From Paenibacillus cellulositrophicus (GTDB taxonomy: Bacteria > Bacillota > Bacilli > Paenibacillales > Paenibacillaceae): a stretch of 64,000 bases of DNA. The notes under the pieces are model-generated. The model saw only the letters and a list, made by a program, of their open reading frames with translations. It was not told the origin of the DNA and searched no databases. The stretch covers positions 620,001-684,000 of the forward strand of contig NZ_CP045296.1 of NCBI RefSeq assembly GCF_009363095.1. Reading direction: 5' to 3'. Both the position numbers and the translations under genes were made by a program. Below, in pieces: positions 9,019-17,965 of this stretch. Numbering within the stretch: position 1 is the stretch's first letter; each line of letters begins with the position of its first letter.

Positions 9019-10581
9019 ATGAACTCTTACAATTTTGCAGAAATCATTCGTTCCTCGGCAGCTCGTGCTCCTTTAAGTCCTGCGATCATTGCCCAAGGGA
9101 GAACGATAAACTACGGTGAGCTTCGGAGCCGTACAAACCAGGCGGGCAATTTGTTTGCCGGACTTGGTGTTGAGCCCGGAGACCGGGTGGCCGTGCTATT
9201 CATCAATGACTTCAGGTTTTTGGAAATCTGCTTCGGACTGATGACCATAGGAGCGGTTCCGGTGCCGATGAATTCGAAGCTGGGCACAGATACGCTTGCT
9301 TATATTTACAGGGATAGCGGCAGCCGCTTGCTGGTCTACCACTCATCTATGGGGGACAAGGCAAAGATCATTCATCAGGAGGCAGATGTCGCGGCAAGCG
9401 TCATCTGCACGACGGAATCACATCCGGACGATCTCGGGCTGAATTCATTGGTGTATGATGAAATACTATCGTCACAGGATACCCAGTTGGACCTGTATCC
9501 GACCCGCGGAGGCGATCTGTGCCTGCTTCCGTACACTTCCGGATCTACGGGAAATCCCAAAGGATGCCGCCTCACTCACAGCGGTCAGCTGTGGAACGTA
9601 ACGGCGATTGCCGAAATCCGCGACTTGCAGCAGGAAGACCGGATCGTGATATCCCTGCCTCTTTATCATAAGAATGCCATGCTGTCCATGAAGGCGGTGT
9701 TTTATTCCGGGTCATCTGCCGTTATCCTTCCGGCGCCTGAGCCAGCGGCTATTTTTCATGCGATCGGGACGCATCGGGCCACTTATATTTCCGGCGTTCC
9801 AGCCCTGTATCGCATGCTTGTGACTCACCTGAAAGAGTCACCCGCTTCTTATGATCTCAGCTCACTGAAGTATGCGATATGCGGGTCGTCCGATACGCCG
9901 GTTGAGCTCCTGGAGGACATCAAGCAGTGGATGGGCATCGAGGTGTATGAAGGTTACGGCCTTACCGAAGGAGGACCGGTTGTGCTGGAATCGCGTAAAG
10001 GCCTGCACAAGCCGGGATCGGCCGGCTTTCCGCTTCCGGGATGTTCGATTCGGATCCTGGATGCGACAGAAGCAGATGTCCCGGAGGGAACGATAGGCGA
10101 ATTGTGGGTGAGTAACCCCGGCGTAGCGGACGGCTATTGGAATTTGCCGGACGTGACGCGCAAACGGATCACCTCAGACGGCTGGCTCAAAACAGGAGAT
10201 ATGGCGTGGCAGGACGATGAGGGTTATGTCTACATTGTTGGACGCAAGGACGACATGATTAACGTAGGCGGCGAGAACGTCTATCCGAAGGAAGTCGAAA
10301 ACATCCTGCTCCAGCATCCGCATGTCGAGGATGCCTGTGTTCTTCCGGTCCCTCACGAACTCAAGGGGGAAGTGCCCGCAGCATTTGTCGTATTGAATCA
10401 TCCCACCGATCGTGAGGAAATCAAGCGCTTCTTCATCGAGCGGGGACCGGCCTATGCGCATCCTCGCGAGATTTACGAATTGGACGCTTTTCCGCTGACC
10501 GGTCCGGGGAAAGTGGATCGGACGCGGCTCAAACAAATGTTGGCCGAACAATTACAAAAAGGAGTGGGCAAATCGATATGA
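9019..10581 (+). CDS. AMP-dependent acyl-CoA synthetase/ligase (ANL superfamily)
   Basis: A 520-residue adenylate-forming enzyme. It carries the P-loop YTSGSTGNPKG (near residue 173), the A5 motif YEGYGLTEGGP, the A7 region KTGDMAWQDDEGYVYIVGRKDDMI, A8 NVGGENVYPKEVE and the C-terminal catalytic lysine motif GPGKVDR. It activates a carboxylic acid to acyl-AMP and then acyl-CoA. The subgroup (benzoate/fatty acid/crotonobetaine-like) cannot be assigned safely. The stop overlaps the next start (ATGA), so ligase and oxidoreductase are co-translated. The neighbouring importer and thioesterase suggest an imported acid as substrate. Confidence 0.93.
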   Translation: MNSYNFAEIIRSSAARAPLSPAIIAQGRTINYGELRSRTNQAGNLFAGLGVEPGDRVAVLFINDFRFLEICFGLMTIGAVPVPMNSKLGTDTLAYIYRDSGSRLLVYHSSMGDKAKIIHQEADVAASVICTTESHPDDLGLNSLVYDEILSSQDTQLDLYPTRGGDLCLLPYTSGSTGNPKGCRLTHSGQLWNVTAIAEIRDLQQEDRIVISLPLYHKNAMLSMKAVFYSGSSAVILPAPEPAAIFHAIGTHRATYISGVPALYRMLVTHLKESPASYDLSSLKYAICGSSDTPVELLEDIKQWMGIEVYEGYGLTEGGPVVLESRKGLHKPGSAGFPLPGCSIRILDATEADVPEGTIGELWVSNPGVADGYWNLPDVTRKRITSDGWLKTGDMAWQDDEGYVYIVGRKDDMINVGGENVYPKEVENILLQHPHVEDACVLPVPHELKGEVPAAFVVLNHPTDREEIKRFFIERGPAYAHPREIYELDAFPLTGPGKVDRTRLKQMLAEQLQKGVGKSI

Positions 10582-11558
10582 AAGCAGCGCTGATTCTTGA
10601 ACATGGAGATCGAAACAATGTGGTGGTGGGGGATTATCCGAAACCGGAAGCCGGTCATGGAGAAGTTCTAGTCAGAGTTAAGGCGGTATCCCTGAACCAT
10701 TTGGATATATTCGTCAGGAGAGGGATTCCAGGAAGAAAACTGGAGCTGCCCCATATTTCGGGTGGAGACGTCGCCGGCGTCGTCGAAGAGATCGGATCCG
10801 GGGTCACGAACGTTAATCCCGGTGACCGGGTCCTGATCGATCCGCATATCCCTGGCAAAGGGGCACTCGGTGAGGATACGACGGGTGGACTGGCGGAATA
10901 CGTAAAGGTTCCGGCAATCAATTTGATTCCTCTTCCGGAAGGCATCTCCTTTGACGAGGCGGCTGCACTTCCGATCGCTTATGGAACGGCCTGGCGGATG
11001 CTGATTACGCAGGGCAGGCTTCAGGCTAACGAAACGATTGTCATCTTGGGGGCTAGCGGCGGCGTAGGGAATGCCGCGGTGCTGATCGCTAAGCTGGCAG
11101 GGGCACGCATTATTGCGGCAGCCGGATCGGACAGCAAGGCGGAGAAGCTGAAAGAGCTTGGGGCGGATCATGTGATCAATTACAGCAAAACCGATTTTTC
11201 CAAGGAAGTATGGGCTTTGACGGACAAGCAAGGCGCGGATATTGTAGTGGACTATACCGGCAAAGCCACCTGGCCGCAGAGCATCAAAGCGACACGCAAA
11301 GGAGGACGGATTCTGACCTGCGGAGCGACGACGGGATTCGATGCCGTTACAGACCTCCGGTACGTATGGGTCCGCGAGATTTCGATCATCGGCTCCAACG
11401 GCTGGGGAGAGGGAGATCTGCATACGCTGCTGGATTTGGTAAGCCGTAAAAAACTGAAGCCGGTCATCGACCGCGTACTGCCGCTGGAAGATATCAGGGA
11501 AGCGCACCGTTTGATCGAAGAACGGGAATTTTTCGGCAAGATCATCATTCATCCTTAA
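10578..11558 (+). CDS. Zinc-free MDR oxidoreductase (quinone oxidoreductase-like)
   Basis: A 326-residue medium-chain dehydrogenase. The GroES-like N-terminal domain has ISGGDVAGVVEEIG and GDRVLI; the Rossmann domain has the nucleotide motif LGASGGVGNAAV. The structural-zinc cysteine cluster of classical alcohol dehydrogenases is absent, which points to NADPH:quinone oxidoreductase or enoyl reductase-like members. It overlaps the CoA-ligase gene by four bases, so it probably reduces or oxidises an intermediate of the same pathway. The precise reaction is not known. Confidence 0.9.
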   Translation: MKAALILEHGDRNNVVVGDYPKPEAGHGEVLVRVKAVSLNHLDIFVRRGIPGRKLELPHISGGDVAGVVEEIGSGVTNVNPGDRVLIDPHIPGKGALGEDTTGGLAEYVKVPAINLIPLPEGISFDEAAALPIAYGTAWRMLITQGRLQANETIVILGASGGVGNAAVLIAKLAGARIIAAAGSDSKAEKLKELGADHVINYSKTDFSKEVWALTDKQGADIVVDYTGKATWPQSIKATRKGGRILTCGATTGFDAVTDLRYVWVREISIIGSNGWGEGDLHTLLDLVSRKKLKPVIDRVLPLEDIREAHRLIEEREFFGKIIIHP

Positions 11559-11580
11559 ACAAGCCAAGGAGGAGCGAACC

Positions 11581-12408
11581 ATGGGAGTCCAATTAACGTT
11601 TGATCATGCCGTACATTTTGTGAATAAACCTGAGCAAGCGCCGGAAGAACTTGCAGGGCTGGGGATTCATACGGTGAACGGCGGGAGGCACGAATCGGTA
11701 GGAACGTACAACGCGCTAACGTATTTTGATCTTCGCTATATCGAATGGATCGGCATTTTTGACCCGAAGCTGCTGCCTCCCCACCAGGATACCCAACGTT
11801 ACGGGCTCGTGGATACGCTGGCAGGTGACGGTTATGTAGAAGGGCTCAGCCGGATCGCGCTGCGGACGGAGCAAATTGATGAGTTGGCGGAGCAGCTGGC
11901 CGCCGAGGGTAATCAGGTGATCGGCCCTGTGGATTGTTCCCGCAGAAGGCCGGACGGAAAACTGCTGGAATGGAAGCTGTTGTTCGCAGGATTGCCTGAC
12001 GAAGGACTGCCGCTGCCATTCTTCATCCAATGGAACGATTCCGATGAAGACAGAAGGGCCGAACTGACCGCAAACGGCACCATTACGGATCATGCCCAGG
12101 GTCCCATAACTCTGGATTATGTGGCGTTTACGGTTCGCGACTTGGGAAAGACGGTCGGCAGATGGACGAAATGGCTCCACTTAGAGGCCGGGGAAGCCGT
12201 CTATGATGACTATTGGAAGGGCAAGAAACAAGTCATTTCTCTGGGTTCGTTCCAACTGGTATTTCTGGAGCCTGATCAAGAGGGACCCGCAAGGGAGTAC
12301 TTGCAATCAAGGGGAGAACGTCCGTTTCTAGTCGGACTGAACAGCGGTCAGGAAGGCTCACCTGAGCAGTACGTCAACATTCACGGTTCTTTCTATCATT
12401 TGAAGTAG
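11581..12408 (+). CDS. VOC/glyoxalase-like domain protein
   Basis: A 275-residue protein that opens with FDHAVHFV and contains paired strands TLDYVAFTVRDLGKTV near residue 180, the pattern of vicinal-oxygen-chelate proteins of the glyoxalase-like (PF13468) type. Such proteins are dioxygenases, isomerases or binding proteins; metal ligands cannot be fixed by eye. GGAGGAGC precedes the ATG, and the gene sits 22 bp after the oxidoreductase, inside the putative catabolic operon. Confidence 0.8.
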   Translation: MGVQLTFDHAVHFVNKPEQAPEELAGLGIHTVNGGRHESVGTYNALTYFDLRYIEWIGIFDPKLLPPHQDTQRYGLVDTLAGDGYVEGLSRIALRTEQIDELAEQLAAEGNQVIGPVDCSRRRPDGKLLEWKLLFAGLPDEGLPLPFFIQWNDSDEDRRAELTANGTITDHAQGPITLDYVAFTVRDLGKTVGRWTKWLHLEAGEAVYDDYWKGKKQVISLGSFQLVFLEPDQEGPAREYLQSRGERPFLVGLNSGQEGSPEQYVNIHGSFYHLK

Positions 12409-12444
12409 TCGTAGGGGACGCCTGAAGGAAAGGAGAGTCATCGC

Positions 12445-13242
12445 ATGGCGTTACGTACCAAAAAAGACACTAAAGCGAAAAACCTATGGATCCGATTCGT
12501 GCAAATTGCATTTATTGCCGCACTGCTGGCGGGTATGCAGCTGGCGGTGTCCAAGGAATGGGTGAGCCGAGTATTCTTGGCTTCCCCTTCCCAGATCGTA
12601 CAGGAGTTCGTATATATGCTCAAAGAAAACACACTTTGGCCGCATTTGTCCGTTTCCCTGCAAGAGGTTGCGGTAGGATATCTCATTTCGGCGGTAGCGG
12701 GCATCGGGCTTGGGGTGCTGTTCGTCTCATTCCCGTTATTGGAGAAGCTGATCGACCCGCTGATGGCGGCGATCATGGCCATTCCGAAGACGGCTATCAT
12801 GCCGCTGCTCATTGTATGGTTCGGCATCGGCTTCAAAAGCAAGGTCGTTCTGGTTATACTGTTCTGTTTCTTTAACATTTTGTATAACACCGTAACGGGT
12901 TCCAAGCAGACCCGAACAGAGCATTTGAAGCTGGCCAAAGTATTTAAGGCGAGCCGGGCGCAAACGGTATTCAAGGTTTTGCTGCCTTCGGCGCTTCCTT
13001 CCATTTTCAACGGGCTGCGTGTGACGGCGGCGACGGCGATCACCGGCGTCGTATTTGCCGAGATGGCAGCAGCGAAGAATGGGCTTGGTTTCCTGCTGAA
13101 TGAGTCCCAGGCTGTGCTGAATACGCCAAGATTATATTTAGTCATCATTGTGGTGACGGTGTTATCCGTTCTGTTCGTCGGGCTGATCAACCTGGTCGAA
13201 AGGTTGGTATGCCGCCGGTGGATGCCGAGCCGGATCGCCTGA
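12445..13242 (+). CDS. ABC importer permease (SsuC/TauC/ThiX-type)
   Basis: A 265-residue inner-membrane permease with about six membrane segments and the cytoplasmic EAA loop in the region LKLAKVFKASRAQTVFKVLLPSALPSIFNGLR, typical of BPD_transp_1 permeases for sulfonates, nitrate, taurine and pyrimidine precursors. It is followed by its binding protein and ATPase, so 12445-15231 is a complete importer. GAAAGGAGAG lies before the ATG. Substrate class (aliphatic or aromatic anion) is inferred from the family only. Confidence 0.92.
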   Translation: MALRTKKDTKAKNLWIRFVQIAFIAALLAGMQLAVSKEWVSRVFLASPSQIVQEFVYMLKENTLWPHLSVSLQEVAVGYLISAVAGIGLGVLFVSFPLLEKLIDPLMAAIMAIPKTAIMPLLIVWFGIGFKSKVVLVILFCFFNILYNTVTGSKQTRTEHLKLAKVFKASRAQTVFKVLLPSALPSIFNGLRVTAATAITGVVFAEMAAAKNGLGFLLNESQAVLNTPRLYLVIIVVTVLSVLFVGLINLVERLVCRRWMPSRIA

Positions 13243-13283
13243 TTATAAAATTATCCATTATACAAAGGGTGGGAAAGAGGAAC

Positions 13284-14423
13284 ATGTACTCAAATCAATG
13301 GTTACGCAAAACAATTAGTGGAGTTATTTCGTTGTCCCTGGTTTTCACGCTCGCCGCTTGCGGCTCGTCTTCCAAGGATGCTCCCGCTTCCTCCAGCTCC
13401 ACTGGTTCTGCCGAAGCTGGAAGCGGCACGGAGGCAGCTTCAAGTACACTGGACAATACAACCGTGGATATCGCTTCAGGGGTTCCGCCATGGAAAGGGC
13501 GGGATAACAAGGAAGTCACCCTTACAGCCGGTTTTTCCAAAGGGATGACCGGAATTGCCAATCAGTTTGCCATTGACAAAGGCTGGTATGAGGATGCTGG
13601 CATTCATTTAAACTTTGTCGATACGATTAACCCGGTTGCGGCTTTCGGAGCCGGAGAGGTCGACATCGCCGACGGGGATCCCGGAACCTATATCCCTGCC
13701 ATTGTGAACGGGGTGAAAATCAAAGTCGTCAGCAATATGTGGAGAAGCAGAGGGGCTTACTGGATTATCGCCAAGCCCGAAATCAAGTCGTTTGCCGACT
13801 TGAAAGGCAAGAAAATTGGTTCTGCGCAGCCGATCGGAGGTATGCCGCTAACCTTGATGGAGGTGCTCTCGCAGAACGGCATCGATCCGAAAAAGGATGT
13901 TCAGCTTGTGCCGAACGGCGTGTATCAATCCGCCTACGCGACGTTTGAATCGGGCGAAGTCGACGCCACGATTATTCACCAGCCGTTCGCAACGATGGCG
14001 GAGCAAGCCGGCAAGGGGAATGTGCTGGCCAAGACTTGGGAGTTTATGCCGAAATACCAAACCGGCGTGCTGGTAGCCAGTGAGAAGCTGATCAAGGAGC
14101 AGCCAGAAGTAGTCGAACGCGTGCTCGAAGTGTATTTCTATGCCAACGAATACGCCAAGACGCATCTGGATGAATTCCTGCCTTGGGCAGCCAAGTATTT
14201 GAACCTTGATGAGAAGACGGCACGTACTGCAATCGAATCGGAAATCGTCCTCTGGGAGAACGACCCGATCGTCGATAAAAACCGCCTGCAAGTGACCGAA
14301 GATCTGCTGAATCAATATGGCATGCAGCGGGACAAAATTTCGGTCGACGGCACATTCGACAACACGTTTGCGGAGCGCGTTGCCAAAAGGCTGAAGCTGG
14401 GGAAATACAAGGCGAACAATTAA
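13284..14423 (+). CDS. ABC importer substrate-binding lipoprotein (NMT1/SsuA-like)
   Basis: A 379-residue secreted lipoprotein. The signal peptide ends in the lipobox LAAC (Cys near residue 24) and is followed by a Ser/Ala/Gly linker of about 40 residues. The mature part shows the periplasmic-binding fold of the NMT1/SsuA group: LTAGFSKGMTGIANQFAIDK, then FGAGEVDIADGDPG and the second lobe from IKSFADLKGKKIG. The frame is open 25 codons upstream, but GGGAAAGAGG and the signal sequence fix the ATG at 13284. It delivers ligand to the permease just upstream. Confidence 0.92.
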   Translation: MYSNQWLRKTISGVISLSLVFTLAACGSSSKDAPASSSSTGSAEAGSGTEAASSTLDNTTVDIASGVPPWKGRDNKEVTLTAGFSKGMTGIANQFAIDKGWYEDAGIHLNFVDTINPVAAFGAGEVDIADGDPGTYIPAIVNGVKIKVVSNMWRSRGAYWIIAKPEIKSFADLKGKKIGSAQPIGGMPLTLMEVLSQNGIDPKKDVQLVPNGVYQSAYATFESGEVDATIIHQPFATMAEQAGKGNVLAKTWEFMPKYQTGVLVASEKLIKEQPEVVERVLEVYFYANEYAKTHLDEFLPWAAKYLNLDEKTARTAIESEIVLWENDPIVDKNRLQVTEDLLNQYGMQRDKISVDGTFDNTFAERVAKRLKLGKYKANN

Positions 14424-14451
14424 ATGGGGAAGCGGGAAAGGAGCTGATGTC

Positions 14452-15231
14452 ATGCCGACAATCGAGCTTCGGCATATTACCAAGGAATACGAAAATATCG
14501 ATGAAGAGCAAACCTATGCGCTGCACGACATTAACCTGACGGTGCAGGACGGGGAATTTGTGTGCGTGCTTGGTCCAAGTGGTTGCGGAAAAAGCACGCT
14601 CCTGGAAATTACCGCGGGTCTGCTATCCCAGACGAGCGGAGAGGTGCTGCTGGATCAGGTTCCGCAAGCCGGAACCAGCCGCGACATCGGCGTCGTGTTT
14701 CAGGATTCCGCGTTGTTCCCTTGGCGGAGCATCCGCCGCAATATCGAATTCGGCTTGGAGATTGCCGGCTTCAGCCGCGAGGAGCGGCGCAATAAAGTTC
14801 AAAAGACGATCGAACTTGTAGGCTTGGCTGGTTTCGAGGACAAGTATCCACATCAGCTCTCCGGGGGCATGAGGCAGCGCGCCGGGCTTGCCCGGACGCT
14901 GGTAGCCGATCCGCGGGTCATCCTTATGGACGAGCCTTTCAGCGCGGTGGACCATTTGACACGGTTAACCTTGCAGGACGAAATGATACGTATTTGGGAG
15001 AAAGAGAAGAAGACGATCTTTTTTATTACGCATGACGTGGCTGAAGCCGTCTATTTGGCGACAAGGATTGTCCTTCTCAGTCCGCGTCCCGGCCGCATCC
15101 AGCAAATCTTCGACGTTCCGTTCGAACGGCCTCGTAACCGGAACGATATGGAACTCTTGAGTATCGTGGAAAAGATCTATATGGCGATCAACAACCCGGT
15201 CCAGAGCCATGACACCGAGTATTTTATTTAA
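14452..15231 (+). CDS. ABC importer ATP-binding protein (SsuB/TauB-type)
   Basis: A 259-residue ATPase with Walker A GPSGCGKST, Q-loop VVFQDSALFPWRS, signature LSGGMRQRAGLARTL, Walker B VILMDEPFSAVD and switch histidine in FITHDVAEAVYL. The SALFPWRSIRRNIEFGLE stretch is typical of nitrate/sulfonate/taurine importers. It completes the permease/binding-protein/ATPase set and lies 28 bp after the binding protein. Confidence 0.94.
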   Translation: MPTIELRHITKEYENIDEEQTYALHDINLTVQDGEFVCVLGPSGCGKSTLLEITAGLLSQTSGEVLLDQVPQAGTSRDIGVVFQDSALFPWRSIRRNIEFGLEIAGFSREERRNKVQKTIELVGLAGFEDKYPHQLSGGMRQRAGLARTLVADPRVILMDEPFSAVDHLTRLTLQDEMIRIWEKEKKTIFFITHDVAEAVYLATRIVLLSPRPGRIQQIFDVPFERPRNRNDMELLSIVEKIYMAINNPVQSHDTEYFI

Positions 15232-15275
15232 CCGGATCAAAGGGACTAAAGTCCGGGTGATATGGAGGGATTGCG

Positions 15276-15968
15276 ATGAGAGTCATCATTACGGGGGGCA
15301 GCCGGGGGATCGGACTTGCGATTGCCAGGCAGCTGTCCGTCTCCGGTCATGAACTGCTGCTGGTGGGGCGGAACGGGGAATCATTGGCCGAAGCGCGAAC
15401 CGCGCTTGGTGGGAATGCACTGGTTTTCACGGCAGACCAGACGAGCGAGGAAACACCGGATCGGCTCATTATATATATGAAGGAACATCAATTCCAACCG
15501 GACGTTCTCATCTTGAACGCTGCCGCTTTCTTCGATGACACCCGTTCCGTTACAGAGCCAAAGGGTGAAGAGCTGGAGCGCATCCTTCTGGCCAATGTCG
15601 TATCCAACTACAATTGGGTGCGAACTTTGCTTCCGCTGATCCGCCAAGGTGAATACCCACGCATCCTGGTCATCGGGTCGACGGCCGGACTGCGGGCGGA
15701 TACCTCGCTGTACGGCATTTCCAAAGCAGCGCTCCGAAATTACGCGCTCGGTCTACGGGAGGAACTGAAGCCTGCCGGAGTCGGTGTGACGCTGATCCAT
15801 CCCGGCGGTACCTTTACCGAGCGGCGCGTTCCCAATGAGCGAACAGCCCCGGACCGACTGCTGGAAGGCAGCGACATCGGTTTGCTGGTTGCAGCCATCT
15901 TGTCTTTAAGTCCGCAGGCGGTCGTCGAAGAGCTAACGGTCCGACCGATGTTGGGCGACACTTTTTAG
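15276..15968 (+). CDS. Short-chain dehydrogenase/reductase
   Basis: A 230-residue SDR. The cofactor motif TGGSRGIGLAIA stands at the N-terminus, NAAAFFDD fits the NNAG position, and the catalytic set is S (VIGSTAGLRA) with YxxxK in YGISKAAL. It oxidises or reduces a hydroxyl/carbonyl using NAD(P)H. A GGAGGG site supports the ATG. The 44-bp spacing after the importer ATPase suggests it belongs to the same transcription unit. Confidence 0.91.
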   Translation: MRVIITGGSRGIGLAIARQLSVSGHELLLVGRNGESLAEARTALGGNALVFTADQTSEETPDRLIIYMKEHQFQPDVLILNAAAFFDDTRSVTEPKGEELERILLANVVSNYNWVRTLLPLIRQGEYPRILVIGSTAGLRADTSLYGISKAALRNYALGLREELKPAGVGVTLIHPGGTFTERRVPNERTAPDRLLEGSDIGLLVAAILSLSPQAVVEELTVRPMLGDTF

Positions 15969-16020
15969 TCGATATTAGCTGGCATTGGAAAAGGTTCATT
16001 TCATGATTTCACGATGGGCC

Positions 16021-16039
16021 ATCCGTTTGATTGACGGAT
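16021..16039. promoter_or_regulatory. Inverted repeat upstream of the MarR gene
   Basis: Arms ATCCGT (16021-16026) and ACGGAT (16034-16039) are exact reverse complements with a 7-nt spacer. It lies 68-86 bp before the MarR start codon and could be an operator for it or a weak terminator for the SDR gene. No T-run follows. Confidence 0.35.
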
Positions 16040-16106
16040 TTTGGAAGAACGGATAAGATGAGGTGAATGTTTCTGACGAACACAACAATTTAGAGGAGCG
16101 TTTGTA

Positions 16107-16562
16107 TTGGATCAGTTTCATATTCAAGTGGACCTGGCCTTGGGACGGATGTTTGAAGTTTATAACCTCCTGAATAAAAAACCAAAAGAATATGTGCCCG
16201 GCATGCTGCTGTATTATTCGGAAATCCATATGATTGAAGCCATTGGAAGGCATCAGGACTCCAATCTGACGGAGCTTGCCAGCATATTGAACATCACCAA
16301 GGGAACCGCCTCCAAGACGATCGCCAAATTGGGCTCAAAGGGGCTCATCTGCAAGTTCCAGCGGGAGGATAACAAGAAAGAGGTCCATTTCCGGCTGACG
16401 GAGCTTGGACAGCTTGCGTTCGAAGGCCATTACCGGTATCACGAGTCCCGAAGCTCGGATATCGACCGGGACTTCGACAGTTATTCCCCGGACGAGCAGA
16501 AGCTGATATTGCACTTTATTGAGCGTTATACCGAAGAATTAAGCCGGTACCTTGAAGAATGA
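16107..16562 (+). CDS. MarR-family transcriptional regulator
   Basis: A 151-residue winged-helix regulator. The recognition region NLTELASILNITKGTASKTI and the wing GLICKFQREDNKKEVHFRLT match MarR proteins, with a C-terminal dimerisation helix (DEQKLILHFIERYTEELSRYL). The start is TTG at 16107 with GAGGAGCG 6-7 bases upstream; no ATG is well placed. MarR proteins often bind phenolic or CoA-linked ligands, which fits the CoA-ligase cluster it follows. It probably controls that cluster and the amidohydrolase 42 bp downstream. Confidence 0.9.
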   Translation: MDQFHIQVDLALGRMFEVYNLLNKKPKEYVPGMLLYYSEIHMIEAIGRHQDSNLTELASILNITKGTASKTIAKLGSKGLICKFQREDNKKEVHFRLTELGQLAFEGHYRYHESRSSDIDRDFDSYSPDEQKLILHFIERYTEELSRYLEE

Positions 16563-16604
16563 CAATGATATACTACATCATCGGAGTTAGAAGGAGGAAT
16601 TCGC

Positions 16605-17777
16605 ATGGCCAATCCCGGTTTAACGAATACCGGTTCCACTGCGAAGCTGCAGGAACGCTTGGTGGACATCCGCCGCAATCTGCATCTGGAACCTGAATTA
16701 TCCAATGAAGAGTTCGAAACGACGCGCAAAATCAAAGCGTGGCTGAAGGAAGCCAATATTGAAATTCTGGATTTACCCAGCTTAAAGACGGGGGTCATCG
16801 CCCAAATTGGAACTGGCAGGGAACCGATCATGGCCTTGCGGGCGGATATCGACGCGCTGCCGATCGATGAAGAGACGGACGTTCCGTTCCGATCCAAGTT
16901 TGCAGGAAAAATGCATGCTTGCGGCCACGATTTTCATACAACCGTCGCCTTGGGAGCCGCCTATCTATTGAAGGAAAAGGAGCAAGAGCTTCAAGGAACC
17001 GTACGGATCATTTTCCAGCCGGCCGAAGAAACTGGACACGGAGCTAAAGACGTGGTGGACTCCGGTGGGTTGGAAGGCGTATCGGCGATCTTCGGCCTTC
17101 ACAATTCGCCGGAGCTTGCGGTAGGAGAACTGGGCACATGCGAAGGCGCCATCACTGCCGGCGTTGACCGGTTCGAAATCGTCATTAACGGAATCGGTGC
17201 CCATGCGGCAACGCCTGAGAAAGGGACCGATGCGATCGTCGCCGCCTCCCAAATCATTCTGGCTCTGCAAACGATCACCAGCCGCCGGGTCAGCGCACTC
17301 GATGCCGTCGTGGTCAGCGTCACCCGAATCTCCGGTGGGAACACATGGAACGTCCTTCCTGGGACAGTGGAGCTCGAAGGAACGGTAAGAACGCTCGATG
17401 TGGAGGTACAGAAACGCATTCCGGACACGATCCGGCAAATTATTGACGGAATCGGAGCATCGGCGGGGGTGTCAGCTGAGCTGAAATGGTACCCCGGACC
17501 GCTAGCCACGATCAACGACGCATACTGGGCCAAGTTCGCCAGCGATGCGGCGGAGGAATCCGGCTATGTCACCACAGTGCTTGGACCAAGCATGGGAGGA
17601 GAGGATTTCTCCTACTATCTCCAGCATATTCCCGGCGCATTTGTGTACGTAGGGTCGAACTCGCCCTATGCGCTGCATCATCCGAAGTTTAATCCGGAAG
17701 AGGAAGCGCTGCTCCCGGCTGCGGAATATTACAGCCATCTGGCGGTACGCTGTCTCAACGAATTGAATACTCGATAA
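16605..17777 (+). CDS. M20 family amidohydrolase/peptidase
   Basis: A 390-residue zinc hydrolase of the M20D group (hippurate hydrolase, IAA-amino-acid hydrolase, N-acetyl-diaminopimelate deacetylase). Metal ligands appear in MHACGHDFHTTVALG and AEETGHGAKD, and the C-terminal GGEDFSYYLQHIPGAF is the family's closing motif. It cleaves an amide bond between an acyl and an amino acid-like part. Placed right after the MarR gene and ahead of a terminator, it may cleave the imported compound to the acid that the CoA ligase activates; that link is inference. Confidence 0.92.
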   Translation: MANPGLTNTGSTAKLQERLVDIRRNLHLEPELSNEEFETTRKIKAWLKEANIEILDLPSLKTGVIAQIGTGREPIMALRADIDALPIDEETDVPFRSKFAGKMHACGHDFHTTVALGAAYLLKEKEQELQGTVRIIFQPAEETGHGAKDVVDSGGLEGVSAIFGLHNSPELAVGELGTCEGAITAGVDRFEIVINGIGAHAATPEKGTDAIVAASQIILALQTITSRRVSALDAVVVSVTRISGGNTWNVLPGTVELEGTVRTLDVEVQKRIPDTIRQIIDGIGASAGVSAELKWYPGPLATINDAYWAKFASDAAEESGYVTTVLGPSMGGEDFSYYLQHIPGAFVYVGSNSPYALHHPKFNPEEEALLPAAEYYSHLAVRCLNELNTR

Positions 17778-17800
17778 GCCGCGAGCTTCGCGGCTTTTTT
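17776..17800 (+). terminator. Rho-independent terminator after the amidohydrolase
   Basis: Arms AAGCCGCGA (17776-17784) and TCGCGGCTT (17788-17796) with a 3-nt loop run into a T tract. The hairpin begins inside the stop codon, and it closes the 8.6-17.8 kb cluster. Confidence 0.9.
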
Positions 17801-17965
17801 ATTTCCCGGTTTGTACCATTTGCTTCTGCATGCTCGATTTGCTCACGATAACTAGGCAAATGAGTGAAGACCGATCGATCCTTAAGCCATGACAAGCCGA
17901 CCGGGAATGTTTAAAATGGATGGTAATCGATGATAGTAAGCCACACGCAGAGGAGATTTATATGA

